DNA of 64,000 nt, from the NCBI GenBank assembly GCA_037447655.1, contig JBBHKE010000833.1, forward strand, positions 1 to 64,000. Reading direction: 5' to 3'. Under the pieces are notes generated by a model. The model worked only from the letters and a program-made list of their open reading frames with translations. It did not search any database and was not told the origin of the DNA. A program made the position numbers and the translations under genes. Origin of the DNA: Zygnema cylindricum. Lineage: Eukaryota > Streptophyta > Zygnematophyceae > Zygnematales > Zygnemataceae. This document shows positions 34,216 through 45,100 of this stretch, piece by piece. Positions within the stretch are counted from its first letter, which is position 1. Each line of letters starts with the position of its first letter.

Positions 34216-34340
34216 GAGGCAGGCTGTCAATATCTACTATTTTGCTTTTTATTTTGCAATCTCTAGACCTAGAAAATACTTGAATTCCAACATTTTCCGT
34301 GAGTAATCCATGGCTGAAATAGGCTATGGACAACACCACA

Positions 34341-35360
34341 CACTCAACCCAATACTCAACCTTGTCCAGGAGGCCATCCCTAGCAGAATTTCAAACTGCT
34401 TACCTTCCACCACAACGAAAGAAAGTTAGATTCAAACTCTTTGGCCCGCGTCATCGGAGAACTCGATTAACATAGCTTTGATGATCCCGTGAACCGGCTC
34501 ATTTCCAGTGCTAACCGTGCTCAAGCATATGTTACTGGGGTAGATCTCCGGCCGGAGTTCCTCGGGCATTTGCTGGAAGGCCGAAGTAGTTATCAGATTT
34601 GGGAGTTCTCTGGTGTCGACCATATAACCATGGTGTCTTCCGTATCCGTTGAGTTTGAAATTTCCGGTCCGGTTGAGGATAAGCGCCACGGATAACGTCT
34701 TCTATTCCCTATCCATCATAGGGGTCTTAGGATCTGTGGACAAAAAAACTGATCTGTGTTGGTCCGCCAAGTCTCCTTTCTTTCTTCTCGAGTGAATTTC
34801 CTCTCCGAGTGTTTGAATGAGGATTTCTTCCGGCAGGTTATCGGAAGAGGCTAGTGTTTTTACATGGGTGAGGGCCTAGGGCATGAGGTGCCTTACTAGC
34901 ATAAGTGCTGGTTTGGAGGAAGGAGGTTGAGCTTTTGGCGACAAAATGGGGGAACCTGATTCTTCCGGTTTTTCCTGCTCTCCCCCCTATGCTTCCTTCT
35001 GCGCGGGAGGTGTTTCTGGGGTATTCTCTTCCGCGCGTTCCGCCATATACCGTTCAAACCAATCTTGGTTGCTCCGTTTTTCATCCTATTTTGCGTGTTT
35101 TCTCTTCCCCTTTTGTCTATTTGTGTTTTAGTCTTCAAATCTGGGGGGCAATTTCTTCGCGGTAGTGGGAGGCGGATTGGTGGGTTTGATCTCGAGACTG
35201 ATGTTGTTATTTAGAATCACCCACGGGGAGTGAAAGACAGTGGGCCTATGACCTTTCTGTTATGGTCTCCTTTGGCCAATCCTTGCCTGCCCTTTCTCTC
35301 CTCCGTTGTGGAGGTTCGAAGTTGTCCGCGATTGTCTTCGACGCCCACATTCTAGGCTCT
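34341..35360 (-). pseudogene. Gypsy aspartic protease and Gag-Pol linker
   Basis: The minus strand reads YMVDTRELPNLITTSAF then STGNEP.HGIIKAMLIEF, LDKVEYW and SIAYFSHG. This is the layout of a gypsy retropepsin, in which the DTGS active site has become DTRE. Upstream (34700-35360) lies a poorly conserved basic linker. A copy of the unknown solo LTR follows at 35373. Confidence 0.6.
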
Positions 35361-35372
35361 TGACATAAAGGT

Positions 35373-36471
35373 GTGACTGTTGTTCTGAAAACTCAGTTTC
35401 GTGCGTACGCTACAATTCGTGCGTAATTCCTAATTGGATGTAATATGGAGGATCGAATTGATTCACGGATTGGGGGAGCGAATGTACGGATATAACTAAA
35501 GTGACGTAAAGGACTCTTTGAGTGGGGTGACTAAGTATGACAAATGGACGACGGATTGCGAAGCGATCCGATGTGGAATAAACGAATTGTTGAAACAGGC
35601 ACCGCGGGAAAGGCGTAGTTGCGACGCTGACAAGACAACGCAGCTGCGGTTATTTTGGATGAATGTGCGTCGCCGGTACGGAGCAGCTGCAACGCAAACA
35701 AGTCAACGCAGCTGCGGTTACCTTGATATGATACGTACGGACAAAACAGCTGACGCAGCGGCGGATAATATAACTAGTATAGATTGTGAGTGATATCTTT
35801 TTAGTGGTTACTTAGTGGTAGCTTGGTTTTTGACGTACGAAGTTTGTGGAGATGTGTGTGTAAATTTTATGTACAACATAGGTTTGTCTTTTTGCTAATT
35901 AGTTTATTAGTGTAGATTTGTTCAGTCTGACATACCTCGAACTATTCGGGTATACTTACAATAGTTTAGGTAGATAGTAGATACCGTACATTCAGTAGTG
36001 AACTCTCTGAGTATAACTTGTAGACTTAGAAAATTTTGAGTATCACAGTCAAGTTTAATCAAAGCAACGGCAAACTGTTTTCTGCATCTTTGACCTGTTG
36101 GTGTGATCACTCTGTTTGGTGCATTCATGTGAAACTTTGTGGATTTATTTTATGATATAGAATATATATGATTAGAAAGGTTCATACTATTCAGGAATCT
36201 CTGTAAGATTCTGTAAGCAGTCTAAGTTGTTAGTTTGTGAAGCTGTCAGCTATTTTTGTGAAACTCTGGAGCTTATATCTTCTAGATTCCTTGGTAGATT
36301 TGACTATAACTTTGGGAAATTACAGTGTCTATAGTATAATACTCATTAAAAAAGTTTAAGGTGATTTTGTTTATTGTGGATCAATCTGTGCTGTTGCAAA
36401 CACAACTGTTTGAAAGGTAGTCTGTGGTGCTTCCGAGAATAATCCATGGATGAAATAGGCTATGGACAACA
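35373..36471 (+). mobile_element. Solo LTR of unknown family (copy 2)
   Basis: From about TGTTGTTCTGAAAAC (start uncertain) to TATGGACAACA at 36471. 36010-36471 aligns well with 32690-33098 plus 34298-34335. No clean target duplication was found. It sits between the Gag zinc-knuckle part and the protease part of the gypsy. Confidence 0.55.
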
Positions 36472-36474
36472 TGA

Positions 36475-39400
36475 GCATGAAAAGCCTTAGGAGGTTCCAT
36501 ATCCAACCCCATCACACTGTCGTCGTCTTCACCCGCCGTGGATTCTTGTTCAAGCTCCGTTAGCTTCTGTAGCTACTCCTGTTTTCGTCGTTGGAGTTTT
36601 TGAGCGGCCGTCAAAGCATGAGTCCAGGAGGCAGATCCTAAACGCAATGCTGCTTATTCTGCAGCCATCGCGGCCAGTTGCTTGTTTTGCTGCTAGATGA
36701 TATTCTCCGGGATCGCGACCAGTTGATGGCTTTGCTGCTGGATGATATTCTCCGGGGTTAGTCGTGCTCGACCTGCTGGCGTTCGTTCTTGTTCGTCCAT
36801 GGTGCGACGCCCCTAACGGTAAAGGAGTTGAAGGGCAAGTGGATTCACGTCCGTGTCTCCTCCACCAGTAAACAGAGCATACAACATCATTTTTTTAGAA
36901 CTCCATTCTTCCAGAAACATGGACCCTCCTTGTGTCCCATGAAACCACAAGCTTCACACTTTGAGCCCTTGGTGGTGTATTTACTCCTTAACTCATTTGA
37001 GATTTGCACATCGTCAAATTTTGGGAGTTTAATCTGTCCCAACTCAGCTTGTGAGATTTTGGCAGTTTTGGACAGGGGAGTTGGGCGGTAATTGTCCTTG
37101 GTTACCGTCGTTTTGTCTTCCGACCCTCTTTCTTTTTGCCATTCTTTATGCTTGATGACAAGTTTGGGTTTTTGCTTCCACGGGCTATGCTTCCACTCAT
37201 GACCTAGTTGTTGACAATTCAGGCAATTAAAATGAAATACTCGGTTATCTGCTCCCATGGCTGGTTCGGGCCCGCTGTCACCCACTTGCTTCCCTTAAAG
37301 ATTCTGCAAAGCTTGAAGTTCAGCCTGTTCCTACTCACTCAAGGAGGTCTCCCTGGCGAATCCTGCAAAATTTGCGCGGGCCTTGCCGGTCAGGACCATC
37401 TCCTTTGCCTCACTGTGGACAAAGTGGTCGTACAACTTCATCTCCACCAACTAATTGTCCTAGGCGGAGGGATTGATGTCCTAAATTGCCTGTCCAGCAA
37501 TCCAATTACCCAAGGCATTCTGCCCAGTCGGCCCGAAGGAATTACGGACGGCGATGAGATGTTTTGTTGCCATCGCTGGATGATCAATAGTTGACAGCTT
37601 CGTTTTTTGACAAAGGCTGGAGAGTCGGTTGAAGAGAGTCTGTGGAGTCTCGTTCTTCAAACAGCGGAATTCCGTGAATTTCTTGATCGCAGACTTGTTC
37701 CTCTCGGTGTAGAGGAGCCTCTAGATGTTCAGCAGAGTAGTACAAGGGTTCGGGTTGGCAACCATGCGAGTTGCCGCCCGGGCCGCTTGAATGGCTTGCA
37801 GCTGGTTAACCTAGGCTCTTCCTTGGGCCTGTAGTTTCATGTCATCTGTGAAGGTAGCAGTCACAGATGTTGCAGCCGCTGCAACCAAGTCGGCCTCAGC
37901 TTGTAAAACAGCCCCATTAAGAGCTGGATCCGAGATCTTGATGCTAAGAGCCATTAAGAGTGGTTGCCGATCCTTGTAATCCGCCAACGTCCCTCCAAAA
38001 GGTAGTTGACCATCATGCGGAAAAGGGTTCTCTCGAAGTCAACTAGAATTGCTCCTCCCCTGTATTTGTTGACTTCAGATTGTGTGAAAGATTTCCAAAG
38101 CAACTTGAAATCCGAAAAGGCGATCCCTGAGCTATCTCCTGTAAAGATCCGGATGTCCCCCATTTCTTTTTCTTCCTCAACAGAATTGGTGAAATAAGAA
38201 GAGGAAGGCTCGGTGGTACTGACAAACTGAGCCGGAGAGATGACTCATTTTTCCTCTTCCTTGCGACCGGAACAGTCTCCTCTTGCGGAAGAAGGTGTTG
38301 CCCTGAGAGGTGTGGATCCCCCTCCCACAAAGGAAGTACCAACGCCTAAAAATTTTGTGGGAAGAAGGATGTTCCCCACTACTCCTTTATATCCAAGAGA
38401 GTATTTTTCTTCCCTGAAAACTTGCTCCACTGATTGAATGTGGAGGCAAGGTCGGTTCAAATGAGGTCCTTGGGGAATGGATGGTGGCGGAGACGGGGAC
38501 GACTGGAGGCTTTGAGAAAAAGGGGTTTGCTTCTTGGGCAGCCTTCGGGAAGTCCCGGGAGGAGGAGTTCCTAAACTGAAGGATGGGGAACACCTATGAG
38601 GAGGTGAGTAGGCGGGGACGTGTTTGTAAGGTAAGACAGGCGGATTAGGTGACCCAAGGACTGCGATAGGAGGAGAAAAGGATGGCGAAGGGCAGTCCCT
38701 GGGTTCTGTGGTACGGCCTGGGGAGTGAGAGGAAAAAAGAGGAGGAGAAGATGGAAGATCTAGAGATGCTCTGGCAGATGGCGAACGAGTGGGGGAAGAC
38801 CTCAAAGGAATGTGAATCCTCTCGTCCGGTTGTAACTCCACCAAAGCCTCCACGGCAGAAGACACCTCCATCTAGACCAATGTTGGATCTTCTAGGGGAA
38901 CAGCAGACTCTGGGGGTAAATCTCCACCCAAAACCTTCCTGTCAGGCTCGATGTTTTCCCCCCTTTCTTGCTAAAAAGGAGGCTTTCTACTTTTCCTCGA
39001 GGAAAGAACTTTGGGTTGAGTGCGTGCAAGAGGAGAGATTCCCTGAGCTGGCGCTTTGGGAGGCGGTCCCGTCACTGGTGTAGGAGGAATCTGCTCGCTG
39101 AGAATCCCACTAGACCTATACCGAGCTTCCCGGATGAGTTTCAATTCTTATTCCCATAACTTTCGCCTTTCTACCTCTAAGGCCTCCCAATCTACCGTGA
39201 CGGGTCCGGCCCCCGCCGTAGCCTTGCCCTATGATTTTAGAACTTCCACTAGTTCTTGGGCTAATTTGACTACTTTTATAAGATCCGCTATCCCCATCCC
39301 CGGAATTTCAAGATCATTAGGACTAGTCCACCACCGTCCTTTGGACAAATCATTTGGACCAGTACTCGGAACCTCTGGATTAGTAGGTTTGGATCGCTAG

Positions 39401-40266
39401 AGCCCTCCAGAAAGGCGGACACGAGGTGTTATAGGAGAAGTTCTCACGGTGGAGGCTGACACTGGAGTTGGGGAAGTCTCTTCCTTAAGAACAGGTGCGA
39501 ATCTCCCATTGCTGTCCTGTGGTCAAACCTCTTCCCTCTCAAGTGATCTCGCGCCTCCCTTTTGCGACCCACTTGTCCTCTACGAGACCACGAAGTGGTG
39601 CGCCCCTAGGAAGGTCTGCTGGTTTGAGTGTCCGGAGAAGAAGATGGAGGAGGACGAGAAAAGAGAGCCCTCCGGGACCGGTCCTGCACCGACTGTTAAG
39701 AGCTACTCTACGAAGAGGTACTCAAGATCTCTACCACCCCTCCCACAGGTCTAACCACCCTGACTCGATCTGTCCGAGCCACTCTCTGCACCAATTCCTT
39801 CTTCACCTTCAGCTCATGGAGGTCGTGAAGTGCAAGGAGTTCCTTGCGACTAGGGTGGCGTGGATTCGCCAAAACCGCGAGGTCAATCTGAATCTCGGCC
39901 CGGGGTAGCTTGGATCTGGTATGAAGCCCGACCTCCAAAAGAGGACCTAAATGGGGCTCCCTCTGAGCTTGCCTCTTTTGGTCAGGCCTTGGGTGACACT
40001 TGGTTCCTTTCCTGAGCTTGTGCCTTGGCCTCCCTCCTTTCCTCGGCAAAGGCCCTGGCGACCTCCGCCAAGGAGGGGAAATGTTCCGGAGTTAGATTAA
40101 GAGGAGATGGGGGAGAAGGGGCCTCAGCTAGGTCCTTGGCTGGAGAATCAAAGATAGACTCCATGGGTACAGACTCCTCTGACATCTGAGGCCTTTCTTC
40201 CTGCCCATGCTTCTCCTACCTACCGTGCTCTCTAGATCCATTATCTGGAGTCTCTCCTCCCCCCAT
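36475..40266 (-). pseudogene. Gypsy Gag remains
   Basis: Probable start MGGGETPDNG at 40266, followed by an acidic/Pro-rich N-terminus (ESIFDSPAKDLAEAPSPPSP). A long Ser/Pro-rich region follows at 38245-38871, then a capsid-like block IRIFTGDSSGIAFSDFKLLW near 38150. Two zinc knuckles come next: a damaged CLNCQQLGHEWKHSPW and an intact CEACGFMGHKEGPC near 36960. The frame is broken many times. Gag assembles the particle and its knuckles bind RNA. Confidence 0.65.
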
Positions 40267-40388
40267 GATGACATAAGTAACGAGAGAAGAAGTATTAAAT
40301 GTAACCGGAACTCACTTCCAAAAAGGGAGCTTCTAAAGTCAAAGCTCTTATCCCCTCTAATCTAAGCGGACAGGTTGCTTCTCAGTAT

Positions 40389-41128
40389 TGTGCTGGTCCG
40401 CTGAAAGTCTAACAAAGATTCCCTCAAAACCCACTGTTCTGGTCCACAAGACTATAGTAGTCAACCCCGGTTGAAACGCAACCGGGACCCAAAAAGGGCT
40501 ACCAAAGAGAGAACAAAGACACTTCCACGCAGAATAACAAAATTATAAAAGAATAATAAGCTGTTTCAGAATTAACAATATCACCTTGCCCTTAGAAAAA
40601 TTGAGAATATATATAAGATTCAGAATAATAGCAAGCGAGCTCAACGTACCCCCGAAAGCAAGGCTGACAACAGGAGGAGACGAAATCTCTCTCAAAGACA
40701 CCGAATCAGGTAATGTCCTCCTTAACTCCTCGGTTTCCGCAATCCGGAAACGGCAAGACCCCTCTCGGTGTCAAACAGCCACAATTTCCAAACCCCCCAA
40801 AAAGGAATGAAAGTGCCAACTACCCAACTGAACTACGATTTCCAAAAGGACAAAGGCAAACCAAGATGGCAGTAGGGTCACACTCACATAACAAACAAAG
40901 GTTCTCCAAAAGAAGTTTGCTGTAATTTTCTAAGGGTTTTCTCAAGAGACAATACTGAAAAGCAACCTATCTCATTCGGCCCCAAGTGCATTAACCATCA
41001 AAGTTTGTCCAAAAATCAAAGCAAGGCTATCAACCAATCAGCGGCAAAATATGGTAACATAACTGAAATAGGACAAATTGACCCGTATTACAATTGGGGC
41101 AAAATGTTATGCTTGTGAAGGCGGCGAG
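40389..41128 (-). repeat. Gypsy 5' LTR, 3' part
   Basis: Minus-strand LTR end CCAGCACA at 40389, continuing to the copia insertion point GCGAG at 41124-41128. It matches 24634-25350. No clear primer site follows the LTR end. Confidence 0.7.
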
Positions 41129-41207
41129 TGTTGAAATAAGTAGTTTTTAATATATTTTCTAGGTCTAAATTTATTAGAAAAGAAAATGTAGGTAGCCTGC
41201 CTCTATC

Positions 41208-41266
41208 TCTTCTCTCTCTCTCGCCCCCATACTTGTTGTAGTCACTGAAGGAGAGAGAGAGAGAGC
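41208..41266 (+). other. Conserved-loop stem-loop in LTR
   Basis: CTTCTCTCTCTCTC pairs with GGAGAGAGAGAGAG around the loop containing ACTTGTTGTAGTCACTGA (41231-41248). The same loop with different stems occurs in the other copia LTR families. Confidence 0.6.
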
Positions 41267-41339
41267 AATGGAGCCATGGCAGCCTCAACTCCATAGGAAG
41301 GACTAAAGAGTGGCTTAAGCACTCTCAACAAAAGGTTGA

Positions 41340-41412
41340 GTCCGGCAGGACTCGAACCCCCGACCGGCAGAGCGCGGCGTAGCCGTTAGCTCTAACCAGT
41401 CTGTCGTAGAAG
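41340..41412 (-). other. tRNA-like module, antisense in LTR
   Basis: The minus strand has ACTGGTTAGAGC followed 40 bases later by GGTTCGAGTCC (41348-41358), a perfect B-box. The T-arm is imperfect and no acceptor stem is found. It is repeated in the right LTR at about 46694-46768. Confidence 0.5.
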
Positions 41413-41918
41413 TCCGTTAGGAGATATAGGGTTTCATTACTATTTAAACTATTTTAATGTACTAGATTCATTTAACTGAAACCCTTAACGCCACACATAG
41501 ATACAGTTCTACGAAATACGAAGTACTGTACTTGTTTGAAATGGATATCGCGCATTTTGTTTCGAAAGCGAAACAAATATCGCGCAAGTATTTATTACGG
41601 CCGAGATTGAATTTCACGTCAAATCTAACGGCGCACATCGCATTTAGTGACGTGGCATGACCTGGCGCCACGTGGGAAGACATCATTCGGTCGCGGGAAT
41701 TCCGAGGAACGTACGGACGAGTGGAAAGTGGACACGCGTCCACTTAATGGCCGTGTCGTACAGAGGCCGTACAGAAAGTACATCGGCAGTAGTACTTTTT
41801 TGTACTATACAGTTTTGTGATTGGTTCGTACAGGCAGTAGATAGGAGCTGTGAGAGGGAAGTAGGAAAAACTAGGACTTAGGAAAATTTAGGTAGATAGT
41901 CCTCTCTCTGAGAGTTTG

Positions 41919-41925
41919 TATAAAT
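41919..41925 (+). promoter_or_regulatory. TATA box of copia LTR
   Basis: TATAAAT about 200 bases before the Gag ATG. Equivalents occur in the other copia LTRs (TATAAATA near 16070, TATAAATG near 33470). Transcription would start near 41950, placing the GGACTC hairpin in the leader. Confidence 0.6.
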
Positions 41926-41989
41926 TGGCATCTTTGCCACCCTATAACTTATCGGCTGGTTGGCCGTTTTCAGTGATTCTTTTTGCTAC

Positions 41990-42005
41990 GGACTCAGGGG
42001 AGTCC
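41990..42005 (+). other. Leader hairpin GGACTC-AGGG-GAGTCC
   Basis: Perfect 6-bp stem with AGGG loop, after the conserved GTGATTCTTTTTGC. It is also found at 47346-47361, 51879-51892 (GACTC stem) and in the minus-strand LTRs near 15990, 18375 and 33388. Confidence 0.65.
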
Positions 42006-42119
42006 AGGCTGCACAGGGGTGCAGTCAAATTGTCAGTTTGCTTTCTTGGGCAGAAGTGGTCGTGGCTTAAAGTGGGTTAATTAAACACTATCTAGAGGCT
42101 TCCTGTATTCTGTAGTCCA

Positions 42120-45100
42120 ATGGAGGACACAGAATTACAGGTTATGGGCCCACCCTCTAGGGTGCCCACCTTGAATGGATCTGGGTTCATCTATTCGGAA
42201 GCCATGATGATGGGAGCTTTGTGTGAAAAACGATACTGGGGTATCGTGAGTGGACAAGTGAAACGTCCGCCTTCGGGAACTCCACCAGGATTTGGGGGAG
42301 TAAGGCTTTCTGCAACAACGGCTGCCTCAGCGGAGGAGGCAGATGATGGGGACAGAAGTGTGTCCGAAAAGAACAAAGGGAAGGAGACACCCCTCACTCC
42401 TATTGCCACAGTATCGGGAGCGGCGACCGTGAAGACCGTGGAGAACGATACTCAAATGTGGGAGGATGTAAACATGGCTGCCAAGAACTTTATTCTGAGG
42501 CACCTCACTCAAGGTTTGGCCACTCCTCATCTTCACATTTACAAGGCGGAGGAGTTGTGGGAGAGTTTAGTGGAGATTTATAGAGCTGGAACTATTCAGG
42601 AGCTCCAGTTGGCAGAGCAAAAATTAATGAGTTACAATTACAAAGGAGGAAAGATGTTAGATTACTGTAATGATCTTTCTTGTTTGTATATGGAAATGGA
42701 AAGTGTCGGGTGGACAGGTACAATGAAAATGAAAGTTAACACCTTTATCATAAAATTACCAGATGAGTTTGAAAACATAGTGTACAGAGTACAGGGAATG
42801 CCTGATAGTTCATGGAAATGGAACACAGTAGTCAGGATGATACTTGTGCAGGAAAACACAATGGAGATTAGGAGAGGAGGAAAGAGCATTCAAGCTCTAG
42901 CAGCAGGAGGGGACCGATGGGGGAAGGACCCGAAGAAACCTTATAGAGGGGAAAGAGATCTGTCTGGGGGACAGAGGCCCCCAAAGGGTCTTTGTCATTA
43001 TTGCAAAAAGCCGGGACACTTTATTGCAGATTGTGTTAAGCTATCAGAGCTGAGGCTCCAAGAGAACCGTGGAGGAGGTCCTTCCGGAGGGAAGAAAAAT
43101 GCACTTGTGGTTACAAAAGTGTCAGGAGAAACCGCGGATGAGTCCTCTGAGGAGGATGGGGAGCTTCTTCTTGACGAGAGTCTGGAGGAGAAGGAGATCC
43201 CTCGGAGGCAAAAATGTGCCCTTGGAGCAATTCGGGAAGCTCCACAGGAAGGATGGATCATCGACTCAGGTGCATCCATGCATATGTGTCGTGATAAAGA
43301 ACTCTTCACTAAGTTAAGAAAGATTCCTACGGTAGAGATAGAGTATGGGGATGGGAGAGTGGTTACTACAGATCTAGTGGGATCAGTAGATCTGAAAGTC
43401 TTAGTGGAGGGTAAGACTTCCATACTTACATTCTCAGATGTACTTTACATTCCCCAGCTGAGTAAAAATCTTGTCTCTACGTCTGTGTTAGATGACAAAG
43501 AGTTTGATACTTTCACTAGAAAGGGAGTCTTTACAGCTAAGTATCGAGATGAAGTTTACTTTACAGCAGATAAGGGTAGCCAAGGAATGTTTAGGCTTAA
43601 CTTGAGTAATGAAAAGAAGAATGCTTACTATGTTGGTGTTCCTAAGGTGATGATTTGGCATAAGCGGTTGGGGCATGTGCATTTTGATAGGTTAAGGGAA
43701 ATGAAAAAGCTTGGGGTAGTAGATGGCATTCAGTTTGGGGATAATGAAGTGATGGATGATTGTAGTGGTTGTGCTCAAGGTAAGGCTCACAGACTTCCCT
43801 TTCCCAAAGCCGCCACATATAGAGGTGAGAAAGTGTTAGATTTGGTCCACACAGACATTTGGGGACCTGCAAAATTACCTTCGGTTGGAGGAAAGAGGTT
43901 TATGATGACAATAACTCATGATTGGTCTAGATACTCTAGAGTCTACTTTCTGAAAAATAAGTCTGAAGCATCAACTTACTTCAAAGTGTATAAAGCATGG
44001 AGTGAGAAATTGCATGAAACCCCTATTAAGAGGATAAGGAGTGATAATGGGGGAGAATATACCTCTAACCAATTTGAGGAATATCTGAGAGATGAGGGAG
44101 TACAACACCAGAAAACTGTACCATATAACCCAGAACAAAATGGGGTAGCTGAGAGGTTGAATAGAACACTAGGAGATAGTGCATGCAGTATGTTGGCAAA
44201 CAAGAAAATAGGAAAGAGATTTTGGGCAGAGGCAATGAACTGTGCCAACTATATTAAAAATAGAGTCCTTACCTCAGCTGTAAAGGGAGTGACACCTTAT
44301 GAGAGATGGGTTGGAAGGAAACCAGATATCTCACACCTTAAAGTATTTGGTAGCCAAGTTTACAGTCTTGACACGGATAGGAAAAACTGGAAACTAGATG
44401 CTAAGGGAAAACCTGGATACTTTGTGGGATATGATGAGGATGTTAAGGGATATAGAGTCTATGACTTAGCAAAGAAAGATATCATTCTGGTCAAACACTT
44501 AGTTGTCATGGATGAAGGGAAGTCATTTGACCCCTTCAAATATACAAAGAAGATAAGGATCAGATTTGAGTCCGAAAGTGAGGAGAACTCAAACGTTCCC
44601 GAAAAAGATATGAGTGAAACTGTGATTACAGATTCAGGGGAGATAGAAGATACAGGAGACTCACCGGAAACCTCACATACTCCTATGGACTTCGAGGAGA
44701 TGGAAGAAGCGGGACAAGATACGGTTTTTATGGACAGGGGAGCCGATGAGACAGTGAGAAGAAATCCAAGACTTCCATCCATTCCAGCTTCGGAGTTTGA
44801 GGGAGGAAGGAGGAGCAGCAAAAGGATACAGGAAAAACAAGTTGCCCATAAGGTAACTAAACTATCTCACCCAGATGAGCCTCAATCTTACTTAGAGGCA
44901 GTGAATAGTCCAGAGAAAGAAAGATGGATTAGAGCCATAAATGATGAGATGGCTTCTATCATGGAAGCAAATACTTCGGAACTAGCGGATTGCCCTCCAG
45001 ACAGAAAACCTATTGGATGTAAATGGGTATTTAAACTAAAACTGAACCCAGATAATACAATTGAGAGGTATAAGGCTCGATTGGTAGCGAAGGGGTTCAC

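Larger units (their letters stand above)
33099..34292 (-). mobile_element. Solo copia LTR (ATGGAGGTCTCAG type)
   Basis: Minus strand TGTTGGAATTC at 34292 to ATGGAGGTCTCAGAGTTTCA at 33099, flanked by TTTTC at 33094-33098 and 34293-34297. It carries a TATAAATG box near 33470, the hairpin loop TCAGTGACTGCGACAAGT at 34176-34193 and the tRNA-like module at 34015-34085. Its end encodes MEVSEF, like the element at 51-57 kb. Confidence 0.9.
31734..34335 (+). mobile_element. Solo LTR of unknown LTR family (copy 1), interrupted
   Basis: Starts TGTTGTGATTAG at 31734, ends TATGGACAACA at 34335, and is flanked by CCACA at 31729-31733 and 34336-34340. Without the nested copia LTR it is about 1.4 kb. TATAAAA lies at 32676-32682. 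A second copy at about 35373-36471 shares the 3' two thirds. No internal or coding region of this family is in the window. Confidence 0.8.
41129..42139 (+). repeat. 5' LTR of young copia element
   Basis: 1011 bp, TGTTGAAATAAG...GAATTACA. It contains the CT/GA hairpin, an antisense tRNA-like module, TATAAAT at 41919-41925, the GGACTC hairpin and the Gag ATG at 42120. Confidence 0.95.

Noticed and set aside
38245-38871. A stand-alone Pro/Ser-rich protein gene
   Set aside because: It lies in the strand and order of the gypsy Gag, between its N-terminus and zinc knuckles. Best read as a Gag linker.
41468-41743. Identical 91-residue minus-strand frames in both LTRs (also 46821-47096)
   Set aside because: They are identical because LTRs are copies. 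No conserved protein motif; the frame crosses the U3 promoter region.
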